64,000 nt of DNA from Paenilisteria rustica (GTDB taxonomy: Bacteria > Bacillota > Bacilli > Lactobacillales > Listeriaceae), in contig NZ_JABJVM010000004.1 in NCBI RefSeq assembly GCF_013820765.1, forward strand, positions 186,001 through 250,000, written 5' to 3'. Every line of letters begins with the position of its first letter. Position 1 is the first letter of the stretch. The translations under genes were made by a program, and so were the position numbers. Shown piece by piece: positions 36,396-45,682 of the stretch. The notes under the pieces are model-generated. The model was not told the DNA's origin and ran no database searches. It saw only the letters and a program-made list of their open reading frames with translations.

Positions 36396-37754
36396 TTATC
36401 CCTCTAAGTTCGTCATTTTAAGCGGGTCAATCCAAGCATCAAACTGCTCAGCCGTCACAAATCCTGACTGAATCGCCGCCTCTTTCAATGATACATCTTC
36501 CGCAAACGCCGCCTTCGCAATTTTCGCCGCTTTCTCATAACCAATATGCGGATTTAGCGCCGTCACAAGCATTAGCGACCGGTCAACCAACTCCTGCATC
36601 ACCGCCTCATTCGCCTCTAATCCCTCCAAGCAATGCACTCTAAACGACCGCATCCCATCAGCAAGCAAACGCACTGACTGCAAGAAATTATAAATAATGA
36701 CAGGCTTATACACATTCAACTCAAAATTCCCTTGACTCGCCGCCACATTAATCGTCGTATCATTGCCCATCACCTGCGCCGCAACCATCGTCAGCGCCTC
36801 ACATTGCGTCGGATTCACTTTTCCAGGCATAATCGAACTTCCAGGCTCATTGGCCGGAATCGTCAACTCACCAATCCCACTACGCGGCCCACTCGCCAAA
36901 AACCGCACATCATTCGCAATTTTCATCAAGTCAGCAGCCAACGCCCGCACAGCCCCATGCACAAAACTAAGTTCACTGTGACTTGTCAACGCATAAAATT
37001 TATTCGACGCTGAGCGGAACGGATATCCCGTATCAGCCTCCAAATGTTGCGCGACCCGATCACCAAAATCCGCCGTCGCATTCAGCCCAGTACCAACCGC
37101 CGTGCCTCCAATCGCAAGCTCCAACAAATGGTCACTACTCTGCGAAATAAACGTTTCCGCGTGCGCAATCATACTCTCCCAACCACTTATCTCCTGGCCC
37201 AGCGTCAGTGGCGTCGCGTCCTGCAAATGCGTCCGTCCAATTTTGACCATCCGCCAATATTTCTCCTTCTTCTCCGTCAACACGCGCCGCGTCGCCTCAA
37301 GCTCCGGCATCAACTGCTCCATAACCGCCGTAAACGCTGCAATATGCATCGCTGTCGGGAACGTATCATTCGAACTCTGCGACATATTCACATCATCATT
37401 CGGATGCACCGAATCGCCCGCAACATACGCCACAACCTCATTCACATTCATATTCGACTGCGTCCCGCTCCCTGTCTGCCAAACCACCAACGGAAAATGC
37501 GCATCCAAATCCCCAGCCACAATCCTCTCACAAACCGTCGCAATCGCCTGCGCCTTATCCACACTCAGCTTCCCAAGATCCGCGTTACTCCAAGCCGCCG
37601 CCTTCTTCAACCGCGCAAAAGCCTTCACAACCTCATCCGGCATTTTCTCCTCACCAATCTTAAAATTCAACCGACTCCGCTCCGTTTGCGCCCCCCAGAA
37701 CTTATCCCCAGCAACCGCAATCTCGCCAATCGTATCCCGCTCCATTCTCACCAT
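36396..37754 (-). CDS. fumC: Class II fumarate hydratase
   Basis: Protein of 452 aa that interconverts fumarate and L-malate. The fumarase/aspartase signature [11 protein letters not shown], the [14 protein letters not shown] segment and the [10 protein letters not shown] loop are intact. The frame opens at TTG 37772, but AAGGGGGA is 7 nt before ATG 37754. Fumarase is favoured over aspartase by length and the [10 protein letters not shown] sequence. Confidence 0.95.
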   Translation of the reverse strand: MVRMERDTIGEIAVAGDKFWGAQTERSRLNFKIGEEKMPDEVVKAFARLKKAAAWSNADLGKLSVDKAQAIATVCERIVAGDLDAHFPLVVWQTGSGTQSNMNVNEVVAYVAGDSVHPNDDVNMSQSSNDTFPTAMHIAAFTAVMEQLMPELEATRRVLTEKKEKYWRMVKIGRTHLQDATPLTLGQEISGWESMIAHAETFISQSSDHLLELAIGGTAVGTGLNATADFGDRVAQHLEADTGYPFRSASNKFYALTSHSELSFVHGAVRALAADLMKIANDVRFLASGPRSGIGELTIPANEPGSSIMPGKVNPTQCEALTMVAAQVMGNDTTINVAASQGNFELNVYKPVIIYNFLQSVRLLADGMRSFRVHCLEGLEANEAVMQELVDRSLMLVTALNPHIGYEKAAKIAKAAFAEDVSLKEAAIQSGFVTAEQFDAWIDPLKMTNLEG

Positions 37755-37802
37755 CAAAAAATCCCCCTTCAAAACTATGTACTTCCCTATATCCTACCAA
37801 CA

Positions 37803-37835
37803 AAAAAGACCCAAAGCAACAATCCACTTTGAGTC
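37803..37835 (-). terminator. Terminator of the penicillin-binding protein gene
   Basis: Minus-strand stem AGACTCAAAG / CTTTGGGTCT (one G-T pair), 10-nt loop, then TTTTTT. Confidence 0.85.
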
Positions 37836-37846
37836 TCCCAAAATAT

Positions 37847-39985
37847 TTAGTTTCCAAACGAATCAAGTATATTGTTGAATCCATCTGCAATCTGTCCACC
37901 AATTTCTTTCGCTTTATCAGCGCCTTTTTTGATGGTTTCGCCTGCACCTTTCGCAGAGTCCTTAATAGAACCCCAGAAATCGCCAGCTTGCTCCGTTACA
38001 GCATTCTCTTGATTCTTCTCTTCTGTCTTAGCCGATGCGCTCTTCGTTCCAAAGTCTACCGGTTTTTGATACTTCAATCCGCTCTTCATCACGTAATGCG
38101 CAAGCGATGCAACACCATCAGAACTCGTCGTTTTCAAATAGTGCGCTTCATCTGTTTTATCAAAACCAATCCAGACAGAGCCTACTAAGTTTGGTGTATA
38201 ACCAACGAACCACTGATCTTTCGTGCCGTCTGTTGTGAATGGTACTTGCGTCGAACCAGTTTTACCAGCCATTTCGTAACCTGAAACGCCTGCATTTTCA
38301 CCAGTACCACCATTATTAATAACATCAATCAGCATCGAAGTCATATCCGTCGAAACCTTCTTAGATATAATTTGTTTCGTCGATGCCTCATTCTCATACA
38401 CTACTTTGCCTGTAGGATCGACAATTTTGCGGATGATGTGTGATTCTGGTTTTGCGCCATCGTTTGCAAATGTCGCATAAGCCGTTGCCAGCTCGACTGG
38501 TGAAACACCTTTATTCAAGCCACCTAGCGTTAAACCTAGATACTCATCTTCCTTCGTCAATTGAATCCCGAAGCGTTTCACAGAATCGATACCTTTTTGT
38601 AGGCCAATCTTATCCAATAACCATACTGCTGGTGCATTAATCGATTTCGCTACAGCTTTATACATTGGCACTTCGCCGCGATAAACACCACCAACATTGG
38701 TCGGCGTGTATTTACCGTACGTTGTCTTCTTATCCTGCAACATGTCATCTACTTTCCAACCTTCTTCAAGCGCTGGAACATAGGTCGCAAGTGGCTTCAT
38801 AGTCGAACCCGGTTGAGCCTTCATTTGCGTCGCGCGGTTAAATCCACGGAAAACATGTTTCCCACGACCACCGACAAGCGCACGAACACCGCCACTCTCA
38901 GGATCCATCAGTACAGCGCCACCTTGAACAAGCGTACCATCCGCGGCATTAGATGGGAACAAACTGTCATTTTCGAACGTGCTCTCCAATGCTGCTTGGT
39001 AGTTTTGATCAAGCTCCGTGTAAATTTGATAGCCTTGCTTCATGATATCGTCTTGCGTCAGGTCCGTTTCTTTCAAAGCTTCATTGATAACAGCATCGGT
39101 ATACCAAGGATAGTGATAGTTATCCGGGTCATTCGATTTATCGGTTAACACAAGCTTCGTCGCCTGATATTCCTTCATTTGTTCCTTCGTAATCTTACCA
39201 TTTGTGTACATCGCACCAAGCACGATATTACGTCTATTTACTGCTTTATCTCCATGCGTATACGGATCATAGGCAGATGGAGCTTGCAAAAGACCAGCAA
39301 TCGTCGCAGCTTGTGGAATCGTTAAATCAGAAGCACTCGTTCCGAAATATTTCTTCGCCGCATTCTCTACACCCCACTCATTATTTCCAAAGTAGGACGT
39401 ATTCAAATACATCTCCAAAATTTCATCCTTCGTATACGTCTTCTCAATCTCACGCGCCATAAATAACTCTTTCGCTTTTCGCGTAAAAGTCTGATCCTGC
39501 GTTAAAAGTGCATTCTTCGCTACCTGTTGGGTAATGGTACTACCGCCACCCGTGATGTTTCCTGTTGAAGCAAGTCCCCAAACAGATCGGAAAATTCCCT
39601 TCAAATCGAAACCACCATGTTCATAAAACCGTTTATCTTCAATTGAAATAACAGCATTTTGTAGATTCGGAGAAATATCTTTAATGCTCACAAACGTAGC
39701 ATCCGACGCGGAAAGTTCGCCCGCCTTGTCGTTATCCTTATCATAAATGACTGTCGTCGTTTCAAGTCCCTTTTTTAAAGCATCGATATCGGCTGATTTG
39801 GCCACAATGACCAGTGATACGATAAAAATCAGTATACACGTCAAACCGATAAGTGTTAAAAATTTCCCGATATGCTTATTCTTCCAAAAACGGCGGAATT
39901 TACTCCAACCGATCCCCAACCACTTCTTTAGAAAGAGAAAGAAGCTTTTTAAATAGGTCAAGATAGTTTTGTTCTCATTATTCAC
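37847..39985 (-). CDS. Class A penicillin-binding protein (PbpA2-like)
   Basis: Bifunctional peptidoglycan synthase of 712 aa. Cytoplasmic basic tail (1-42), one TM (about 43-63), GT51 transglycosylase with catalytic E116 in EDKRFYEHGGFD, and transpeptidase with S394-T-M-K397, S448-I-N450 and K575-T-G577. The tail after about 650 is Lys/Glu-rich and low complexity. GTG 39985 follows AGGAGA at 5 nt. From memory L. monocytogenes PBPA2 (lmo2229) sits at this place. Confidence 0.95.
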   Translation of the reverse strand: MNNENKTILTYLKSFFLFLKKWLGIGWSKFRRFWKNKHIGKFLTLIGLTCILIFIVSLVIVAKSADIDALKKGLETTTVIYDKDNDKAGELSASDATFVSIKDISPNLQNAVISIEDKRFYEHGGFDLKGIFRSVWGLASTGNITGGGSTITQQVAKNALLTQDQTFTRKAKELFMAREIEKTYTKDEILEMYLNTSYFGNNEWGVENAAKKYFGTSASDLTIPQAATIAGLLQAPSAYDPYTHGDKAVNRRNIVLGAMYTNGKITKEQMKEYQATKLVLTDKSNDPDNYHYPWYTDAVINEALKETDLTQDDIMKQGYQIYTELDQNYQAALESTFENDSLFPSNAADGTLVQGGAVLMDPESGGVRALVGGRGKHVFRGFNRATQMKAQPGSTMKPLATYVPALEEGWKVDDMLQDKKTTYGKYTPTNVGGVYRGEVPMYKAVAKSINAPAVWLLDKIGLQKGIDSVKRFGIQLTKEDEYLGLTLGGLNKGVSPVELATAYATFANDGAKPESHIIRKIVDPTGKVVYENEASTKQIISKKVSTDMTSMLIDVINNGGTGENAGVSGYEMAGKTGSTQVPFTTDGTKDQWFVGYTPNLVGSVWIGFDKTDEAHYLKTTSSDGVASLAHYVMKSGLKYQKPVDFGTKSASAKTEEKNQENAVTEQAGDFWGSIKDSAKGAGETIKKGADKAKEIGGQIADGFNNILDSFGN

Positions 39986-40467
39986 GCATATCTCCTAGCT
40001 TTCTACATTAGTTTGGTAAAGTTAAACTCAGCTGTATACACCCATTTTACGGCAAAAGCCCGATTTGCGCCACCAACTTTAGACCGATTTCTATGTTCAC
40101 CTTGTAATTATACACAATTTCGTAACAATATTTACGCTTTTTTAATTTTATTTTGAAAATGAGGTTTTTGTCTTTTCAGACGGGGTATTTATCTAGTGTT
40201 AACGGGAAAGGCCAAATGAATGAATCGTATATACCTAGCATGTTGACAAATACTTAGTTTCTAGGCAAAAGCTAGTGACAGCGTGGAGCGTACTAAGATA
40301 CGAGAGCACTGGAACGGAGCTTTTAACGAGGAAAATGATTATTTTGCCAACACGCTGAATCATCGCCGTTCTTCACACAGGCGTTATTACCTGCTTTCAT
40401 TAGACTTGTATAGAATAACGCAAAACTCGCATTTTTTCAGTCTAAAGAGCAAGAAAGGATTTGGAGC
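39986..40467. other. Intergenic region between pbp and the ArsC-like gene
   Basis: 482 nt. The pbp side is AT-rich with a minus-strand TATAAT near 40105 but no good -35. The middle holds repeat element copy A (40237-40356). The right end holds a candidate -35 TTGTAT near 40409 and AAGGA before the ArsC-like start. The 62-aa frame at 40283 lies inside the repeat and is not called. Confidence 0.65.
40237..40356. repeat. Dispersed stem-loop repeat, copy A
   Basis: Core CTAGGCAAAAGC ... GGAACGGAGCTTTTAACGA is shared with copy B and the 59-kb array. The flanks form an outer stem: 40237-40261 (AGCATGTTGACAAA...TTTC) pairs with 40331-40356 (GAAAATG...CCAACACGCT) with a few mismatches. The arm sequence differs from those of other copies. 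Confidence 0.75.
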
Positions 40468-40887
40468 ATGAAGAAAAAACTTATTTATTTCCTATCACAA
40501 AGACACATTCGCAGTTCCATGGCGGAAGCTTGGGCCTCAAAACTCGCTATTAGCAACGCCCAATTTATTAGCGGTTCATGGTGTCATACACAGACATCAC
40601 CATTTGTCGCCGATGCCCTTTTGGAATATGCCATGGAACCACCAGCAACAATGCCCGTAACTCCTAGTCAAAAATTATTAAGTGAGGCTGATTTAATCGT
40701 CACGATTTACGATTCTGCCTCCGAACTCGCCCCTGGATTTCCAGACGAGCTCCGCGACAAAATTGTATATTGGGATATCAAAGATCCCGAACAAAGTCCC
40801 GATGAACCTGTAAAATGGGCCTATTACCAAGAAGTTTGCGACAATATTGCCACATCCGTTAAAGGTTTAGAAAAAGCATTATTATAA
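40468..40887 (+). CDS. ArsC/LMW-phosphatase-like protein lacking the catalytic cysteine
   Basis: Protein of 139 aa with the fold of thioredoxin-coupled arsenate reductase (N-terminal KKKLIYFL, RSSMAEAW, then WDIKDPEQSPDEPVKWAYYQEVCDNI). The P-loop, normally CTGNSCRS, reads SQRHIRS: no cysteine and one residue short, so arsenate reduction and phosphatase chemistry should be lost. Remaining cysteines (C38, C128 by count) are outside the loop. AAGGA precedes ATG 40468. The CDF exporter gene follows about 90 nt later after a terminator-like hairpin. A binding role is possible. Confidence 0.8.
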   Translation: MKKKLIYFLSQRHIRSSMAEAWASKLAISNAQFISGSWCHTQTSPFVADALLEYAMEPPATMPVTPSQKLLSEADLIVTIYDSASELAPGFPDELRDKIVYWDIKDPEQSPDEPVKWAYYQEVCDNIATSVKGLEKALL

Positions 40888-40893
40888 ATTTCT

Positions 40894-40942
40894 GATCTCT
40901 CTAGCAATCGTATTTCGATACGCCATGCTAGCGGGATTTTTA
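40894..40942 (+). terminator. Terminator after the ArsC-like gene
   Basis: CTAGCA / TGCTAG stem extended by TCTCT / GGGA wobble-type pairs, followed by TTTTTATT. Confidence 0.65.
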
Positions 40943-40980
40943 TTATCTAACGTATAATGAGGGAAACGAGGTGAAGTCAG

Positions 40981-41865
40981 ATGGAGAATTATGAAGATCT
41001 AAAAAGAGGAGAACGAGGCGCATGGCTCAGTATCATCGTCTACATTTTCCTAGCTACACTCAAAATTGTCATTGGTTCTATCGGCCATTCTGACGCACTG
41101 CAAGCCGATGGTTTAAATAATACAACTGATATTATCGCCTCAGTGGCCCTACTTGTTGGTCTGAAAATTTCGCGTATACCGCCAGACGAAGATCATCTCT
41201 ACGGTCACAGGCGCACAGAAACCATCAGTTCCTTACTTGCCTCCTTCATCATGTTTCTCGTTGGTCTCCAAGTTATTTGGCAAGCGTTTCTGGCATTTAT
41301 TCACCAAGAATTCGCAACACCTTCTGCACTTACCGCGATTGTCGCTCTATTTTCAGGCATTGTTATGTATATCGTCTACCTAATTAATAATAATCTCGCG
41401 AAAAAAGTCGATAGTTTAGCCGTCAAAGCCGCAGCTTACGATAATCGCTCCGATGCTTATGTCAGTTTCGGAACCTTCATCGGGATTACCGGCGCCATTA
41501 TCGGCATTTCCTGGCTTGATAACGTCACCGCATTCCTCGTTGGTGTACTCATTATCTACACCGCCTGGAAAATCTTTTACGACGCTGCACACACACTCAC
41601 TGATGGATTTGATATTGGTAAAATTGAGGATATCCATACCATCATCGCAGGCGTCCCCCAAGTCCATGAAATTCTAGATATCAAAGCCCGCATGAACGGT
41701 AACCGCATTTGGATTGACGCTACCATTTCCGTCAAAGCCGACCTCAGTGTCGCTGAAAGCCACGCCATCACAGAACAAATCGAAACAGCGATTCGCCAAA
41801 CCTATCCAAACGCCTACACACTCGTCCACATCGAGCCCTATTTCGACACACAAACAACTAATTAA
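40981..41865 (+). CDS. CDF-family divalent cation exporter
   Basis: Protein of 294 aa with six membrane helices and a C-terminal cytoplasmic domain (about 205-290). TM2 carries HSDALQADGLNNTTDI and TM5 AAYDNRSDAYVS, the CDF metal-site motifs. The C-terminal region HEILDIKARMNGNRIWIDATISV is the usual dimer domain. GAGGTGA precedes ATG. CDF exporters remove Zn, Mn, Co or Fe; the D-D/N-D ligands here do not allow a choice by eye. From memory this is the lmo2231 position. Confidence 0.9.
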   Translation: MENYEDLKRGERGAWLSIIVYIFLATLKIVIGSIGHSDALQADGLNNTTDIIASVALLVGLKISRIPPDEDHLYGHRRTETISSLLASFIMFLVGLQVIWQAFLAFIHQEFATPSALTAIVALFSGIVMYIVYLINNNLAKKVDSLAVKAAAYDNRSDAYVSFGTFIGITGAIIGISWLDNVTAFLVGVLIIYTAWKIFYDAAHTLTDGFDIGKIEDIHTIIAGVPQVHEILDIKARMNGNRIWIDATISVKADLSVAESHAITEQIETAIRQTYPNAYTLVHIEPYFDTQTTN

Positions 41866-41901
41866 ATAGGAACAAATTCATTTCACGATTCCTCGCCGAA
41901 C

Positions 41902-42094
41902 CTCAGCGGGTTGTTGGAGTTCTTCGACATGAAATGAGTTAGTACTCCAATATGCAGAGAAATCTCATTTATCTGCTATCCTCATTTACTTAGTTTCTAG
42001 GCAAAAGCGAGTACAAGGGCGGAGCGTACTAGAGTATGTGAGCACTGGAACGGAGCTTTTAACGACGAAACTAAGCGTTTTTCAACCCGCTGAG
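41902..42094. repeat. Dispersed stem-loop repeat, copy B
   Basis: Outer arms CTCAGCGGGTTG (41902-41913) and CAACCCGCTGAG (42083-42094) are perfect 12-bp complements. Inner arms CTTAGTTTC (41989-41997) and GAAACTAAG (42067-42075) are perfect 9-bp complements around the shared core. The 74 nt between outer and inner 5' arms contain their own hairpins (TTGGAGT/ACTCCAA, GCAGA/TCTGC). Confidence 0.8.
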
Positions 42095-42159
42095 ACATTT
42101 TCTTGTTCACTTGTCTTATTCATGCGTTTGACTTATAATTTAGATTAAGTATATTCTAT

Positions 42160-42366
42160 TCAAAATTGTTGGGAGGGAAAAACACAGTGGGGCAGACAAA
42201 CTAAGAAACCATATAAAAAGAAACAATAAATATAAATCGTTGCTGTCTCGTGTTTCCTTGCCGAATGGATAACCCTTCCGGAACAGACACAAACACAGCA
42301 TAAAAAACTTTAGAACCCATAGGAGGTGTTCGCCATTTCTGGTGCTTTATCAGGGATGGCCATTCA
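42160..42366 (+). promoter_or_regulatory. Candidate structured leader of the CNNM/CBS gene
   Basis: After GGGAGG at about 42171 a tiny frame GTG GGG CAG ACA AAC TAA ends early. It is followed by a hairpin region in which GCTGT/ACAGC encloses GTGTTTCC/GGAACAGACAC (about 42240-42300) and then AGGAGG at 42321. A second mini-frame (GTG 42326, stop TGA 42370) ends one base past the CNNM start codon. This may be translational coupling or a metal-sensing leader; I do not recognise a known riboswitch. Confidence 0.4.
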
Positions 42367-43689
42367 TTGATACTAACCACTAAATTTTTAATTATCGTTT
42401 TACTAATTGCAATTTCCGCATTTTTCGTCGCGACCGAGTTCGCCATCGTAAAAATGCGTCCGAGCCGTTTGGACCAACTAATTTCAGAAGGTAACAAACG
42501 CGCGACATTAGCCAAACATATCTATGCACACATGAACGCATACCTTTCTGCCTGTCAGTTAGGTATCACAATCAGTTCCCTTGGACTTGGTTGGCTAGGA
42601 GAATCCACCGTCGAAGCAGCCCTTCATCCACTTTTTGTGATGTTTGAACTGCCAAGCTCGGTTACATCCGTTCTCTCCTTTACCATCGCGTTCATCCTCA
42701 TCACGTTCTTGCACGTTGTTGTTGGGGAACTCGTGCCAAAAACACTTGCTATTGACAAAACGGAGGCTGTTGCACTTGCTGTTGCACGCCCATTGCATAT
42801 TTTCTACAAAGTGATGTTCCCATTCATCTGGCTTTTAAACGAGTCAGCGGTTGTCATCGCGAAACTATTCGGCTTAGAAACAGCGAACGACCACGAAATT
42901 GCCCATACGGAAGAAGAATTGCGCATTATCGTTGGCGAAAGCTACAAAAGCGGTGAAATTAACCAATCCGAATTTAGCTATGTAAATAAGATTTTCGATT
43001 TTGACGAACGAATGGCAAAAGAAGTCATGATTCCGCGTACAGAAATCGTTACCGTGGATACAGGTGGCACGATTGCCGATCTATCCGATATCATGAAATA
43101 TGAGCGTTACACTCGTTATCCCGTTATTGAAGGCGACAAAGATCACATCATCGGCGTGCTAAATCTGAAAGAAATCCTTTCCGCATACGTCGAAAATGGT
43201 TCCGATCCGCTCTTTAGCATCGATCCTTACGTAAAACCAATCATCCGCGTTATTGAAACGATTCCAATTAAAGAATTACTTATCCGGATGCAGCGCGAAC
43301 GCTCGCATATCGCGATTCTGCTTGACGAATATGGTGGAACATCTGGACTTGTAACGGTTGAGGATATTGTCGAAGAAATTGTTGGTGACATTCGCGACGA
43401 ATTTGATGCTGATGAAATCCCAGAAATCCGTAAAATTAAGGACGGCCACTTCATTATCGACGCTAAAGTCCTGATTGATCAAGTAAACAACATGCTTGGC
43501 ACAGACATTGAAGAAGAAGAAGTCGATACAATCGGCGGCTGGTTCCTAACGCATAACTACGAAGTCGAAATTGGTGATGAGATTGAAAACAATGGCTACA
43601 TTTTCCGCGTAAAAGAAGCCGAACCACATCACATTTCCTACATCGAAGTTTTCAAAAAAGAGAAGCACAAAGAAACACCAGAAGAATAA
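42367..43689 (+). CDS. CNNM/CorC-type transporter with CBS pair
   Basis: Protein of 440 aa: DUF21/CNNM domain with about four helices (about 1-190, AFFVATEFAIVKMR), a CBS pair (about 210-330, MIPRTEIVTVD ... LDEYGGTSGLVTVEDI), and a CorC_HlyC domain (about 345-430, DTIGGWFLTHN). Relatives such as MpfA export magnesium; older names are hemolysin C-like. Start TTG 42367 lacks a good site of its own, while AGGAGG lies 40 nt upstream in another frame, so the true start or a coupling mechanism is open. Confidence 0.9.
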   Translation: MILTTKFLIIVLLIAISAFFVATEFAIVKMRPSRLDQLISEGNKRATLAKHIYAHMNAYLSACQLGITISSLGLGWLGESTVEAALHPLFVMFELPSSVTSVLSFTIAFILITFLHVVVGELVPKTLAIDKTEAVALAVARPLHIFYKVMFPFIWLLNESAVVIAKLFGLETANDHEIAHTEEELRIIVGESYKSGEINQSEFSYVNKIFDFDERMAKEVMIPRTEIVTVDTGGTIADLSDIMKYERYTRYPVIEGDKDHIIGVLNLKEILSAYVENGSDPLFSIDPYVKPIIRVIETIPIKELLIRMQRERSHIAILLDEYGGTSGLVTVEDIVEEIVGDIRDEFDADEIPEIRKIKDGHFIIDAKVLIDQVNNMLGTDIEEEEVDTIGGWFLTHNYEVEIGDEIENNGYIFRVKEAEPHHISYIEVFKKEKHKETPEE

Positions 43690-43691
43690 AA

Positions 43692-43735
43692 ATATCCCGA
43701 AATCCATTTTTACCGGATTTCGGGATATTTTTTAT
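43692..43735. terminator. Bidirectional terminator
   Basis: 18-bp stem AAAAATATCCCGAAATCC / GGATTTCGGGATATTTTT with a 9-nt loop, between the CNNM gene and the convergent VOC gene. Confidence 0.9.
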
Positions 43736-44118
43736 TTTCTGGCGACTAATTCTACCTTCATTCTATCTGGTCCTTCCGCAAAAACCGCATAATAATTCGG
43801 GCCTCCCGCAAACGGATGGCGATCTTCATACAGAATAGGAATCCCCTGCTCACGAAAGCGCTCCGTCCAAGCATCCACATCCGCCCGTGTCGCCACATGA
43901 AACGCCAAATGATTTAATCCCGTATGCCCCCGGTGATATCCAGCATCAAGAAACCGCTCCTCCGTCTGCACAAATACCAAATACGTCTCTCCGTAAATCC
44001 AACTAACGCCCTTGTCCCACTCCGAATAAAGCGAATAATCAAGCCGCAGCAACAAGTCATCCCAGAACAATCGCGCCTCTTTCAAATTCGAAACATTAAT
44101 CTCCACATGATGCAACAA
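43732..44118 (-). CDS. VOC/glyoxalase-superfamily protein
   Basis: Protein of 128 aa, single VOC domain (LHHVEINVSNLKEARLFWDDLL at the start; LNHLAFHVATRADVDAWTERFREQG; FAEGPDRMKVELVAR at the end). Candidate metal ligands H4, H63-type and E are in the usual glyoxalase-like positions. TTG 44118 follows AGGAGGAG. It is 12 nt after the DNA-repair gene and likely cotranscribed with it. The reaction is unknown. Confidence 0.83.
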   Translation of the reverse strand: MLHHVEINVSNLKEARLFWDDLLLRLDYSLYSEWDKGVSWIYGETYLVFVQTEERFLDAGYHRGHTGLNHLAFHVATRADVDAWTERFREQGIPILYEDRHPFAGGPNYYAVFAEGPDRMKVELVARK

Positions 44119-44130
44119 TTCGCTCTCCTC

Positions 44131-44790
44131 CTAAAAATGCTTCAATGCCTCTCTCCGACTTAGTGGAGCTAGATTATGCGACGCAACAAACGCAAGCACC
44201 GCATCCGCATCAAATTTTGCATATTGACGCAGCGCCCAGCCAATCGCCTTTTGAATAAAAAACTCATCCGAATCCAGCCATTTTTCACAATTCGCAAATA
44301 ACAGCGCGGCATCCGTTTCGTCCTTATATTTCAGCTGAAACAAAATAGCCGTACGCGCCAGCCAAATATCGTCCCCTTCAATCCACTTCGCATTATACTT
44401 CCCAATCAATTCCGGATACAACGCAAAATGACCACCAACAAGCGTACTCGCCAATAAATCCACCGTATCCCACCAAGGTTCCGACCTAATCAACTGCTCA
44501 TAAAAAGCCACGGCATCCACTGATTGCTTCTTCACATTTTTTGTCAAAATATCAATCGCCATATAATAAAATTCCCGTTCCGACTGCGTATAAAGCTCCT
44601 TCGCAATGGCAATAGCATCTTGCGGTTTTCCATGTTCCGCCACAAAATCCTGATAAATCACACGTCGCTTAGGGCTTCGCAACCCAAGAAAAACAAACTG
44701 GTTTCGCATATACTGCTCCATCGCCTGTTTCTCCTCCGGTTCTGCATGATCTTTCATATATATAATCAATTTCTCCGTATAACTATCCAT
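44131..44790 (-). CDS. AlkD-like DNA alkylation repair protein
   Basis: Protein of 219 aa made of HEAT-like helical repeats. The AlkD pattern is visible in FLGLRSPKRRVIYQDF, EPWWDTVDLLASTLVGG and FFIQKAIGWALRQYAK (the conserved catalytic-region W and D). AlkD removes bulky or cationic alkylated bases such as N7-alkylguanine. ATG 44790 follows GGGAGG; the frame to 44868 overlaps the upstream reductase gene. It lies 22 nt after that gene. Confidence 0.88.
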   Translation of the reverse strand: MDSYTEKLIIYMKDHAEPEEKQAMEQYMRNQFVFLGLRSPKRRVIYQDFVAEHGKPQDAIAIAKELYTQSEREFYYMAIDILTKNVKKQSVDAVAFYEQLIRSEPWWDTVDLLASTLVGGHFALYPELIGKYNAKWIEGDDIWLARTAILFQLKYKDETDAALLFANCEKWLDSDEFFIQKAIGWALRQYAKFDADAVLAFVASHNLAPLSRREALKHF

Positions 44791-44812
44791 CTGAACCTCC
44801 CGACATATCGTT

Positions 44813-45682
44813 TCAAGAAAACATCGCGCGTTCCTTTTCCATACTCGCCAACATGAACGCCACATCATCCGGATCTGGTCCTACACGTTTTCCGCTTTCT
44901 AACTGACCAATCCGCTTCATATCGCTCGCATCCAACGAAAAGCCAAACAATTGTGCATTCTCAAGCATCCGTTTCCCACTGATGGAACGCGTCATCGTGA
45001 TCGTTTTCCGTTCCATATGCCACCGCAAAATCACCTGATCCACATGAACACCATGTTTCGCCGCAATTTCTCCAATCACTGGATTTTGAAATAACGCACC
45101 TTTTGCAAGCGGCGACCAAGCACCATGCGCAATCCCGTGCTCCGCCAAATACGTCCGCAATTCATTTTGTGGCAATAATGGATGCGTTTCCACCTGATCA
45201 ATCGCCGGCTTCACATTCGCCTTCACAGCCAAACTCGCCAAATGATGCTCCTTAAAATTTGCCACACCAATCGCGCGCACCATTTTTTCATCATACAAAC
45301 GTTCCATCGCCCGCCAAGTTTCTGTATACATTTCCGTTAGCGGCCAGTGAATCAAATACATATCTAAGTAGTCTACGCCCAAATTTTCCAATGTATGTTC
45401 AAAGGCAGTCAAAACTTTATCATAGCCCTGATCCCCATTCCAAATTTTAGAACTAATAAATAATTCATCTCGCGGTACGTCACTGCGGCTAATCGCTTGC
45501 CCGACTAGCTTTTCGTTGTTATAAACCGCACCCGTATCAAACGAACGGTAGCCGAATTCGAGCGCCTTCTCGATTGCGCCAGCCACGTGCTGCTGATCTG
45601 TCACCTGAAATACGCCCATGCCAAGATAAGGAATCATCACACCATTATTTAAACGATAACGTGATTGAAAGGAATTGACCAT
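44813..45682 (-). CDS. Aldo/keto reductase
   Basis: NADPH-dependent carbonyl reductase of 289 aa with the AKR barrel. The catalytic tetrad is D/Y/K/H: D and Y in SFDTGAVYNNE, K in ISSKIWNGDQ and H in LIHWP. ATG 45682 follows AGGAGG at 8 nt; the frame to 45727 is not supported. It is first in a run AKR-alkD-VOC on the minus strand. The AKR5 (2,5-diketogluconate/methylglyoxal reductase-like) group fits best; the substrate is not known. Confidence 0.92.
   Translation of the reverse strand: MVNSFQSRYRLNNGVMIPYLGMGVFQVTDQQHVAGAIEKALEFGYRSFDTGAVYNNEKLVGQAISRSDVPRDELFISSKIWNGDQGYDKVLTAFEHTLENLGVDYLDMYLIHWPLTEMYTETWRAMERLYDEKMVRAIGVANFKEHHLASLAVKANVKPAIDQVETHPLLPQNELRTYLAEHGIAHGAWSPLAKGALFQNPVIGEIAAKHGVHVDQVILRWHMERKTITMTRSISGKRMLENAQLFGFSLDASDMKRIGQLESGKRVGPDPDDVAFMLASMEKERAMFS

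Larger units (their letters stand above)
41866..42366. other. Intergenic region: repeat copy B and structured leader
   Basis: 501 nt. 41902-42094 is repeat copy B. 42110-42366 looks like the leader of the CNNM gene, with a mini-ORF and hairpins described separately. Nothing else was recognised. Confidence 0.65.

Noticed and set aside
37044-37878. Long plus-strand frames opposite fumC
   Set aside because: They are antisense frames of a clear fumarase gene, rich in Arg and Ser, without ribosome sites.
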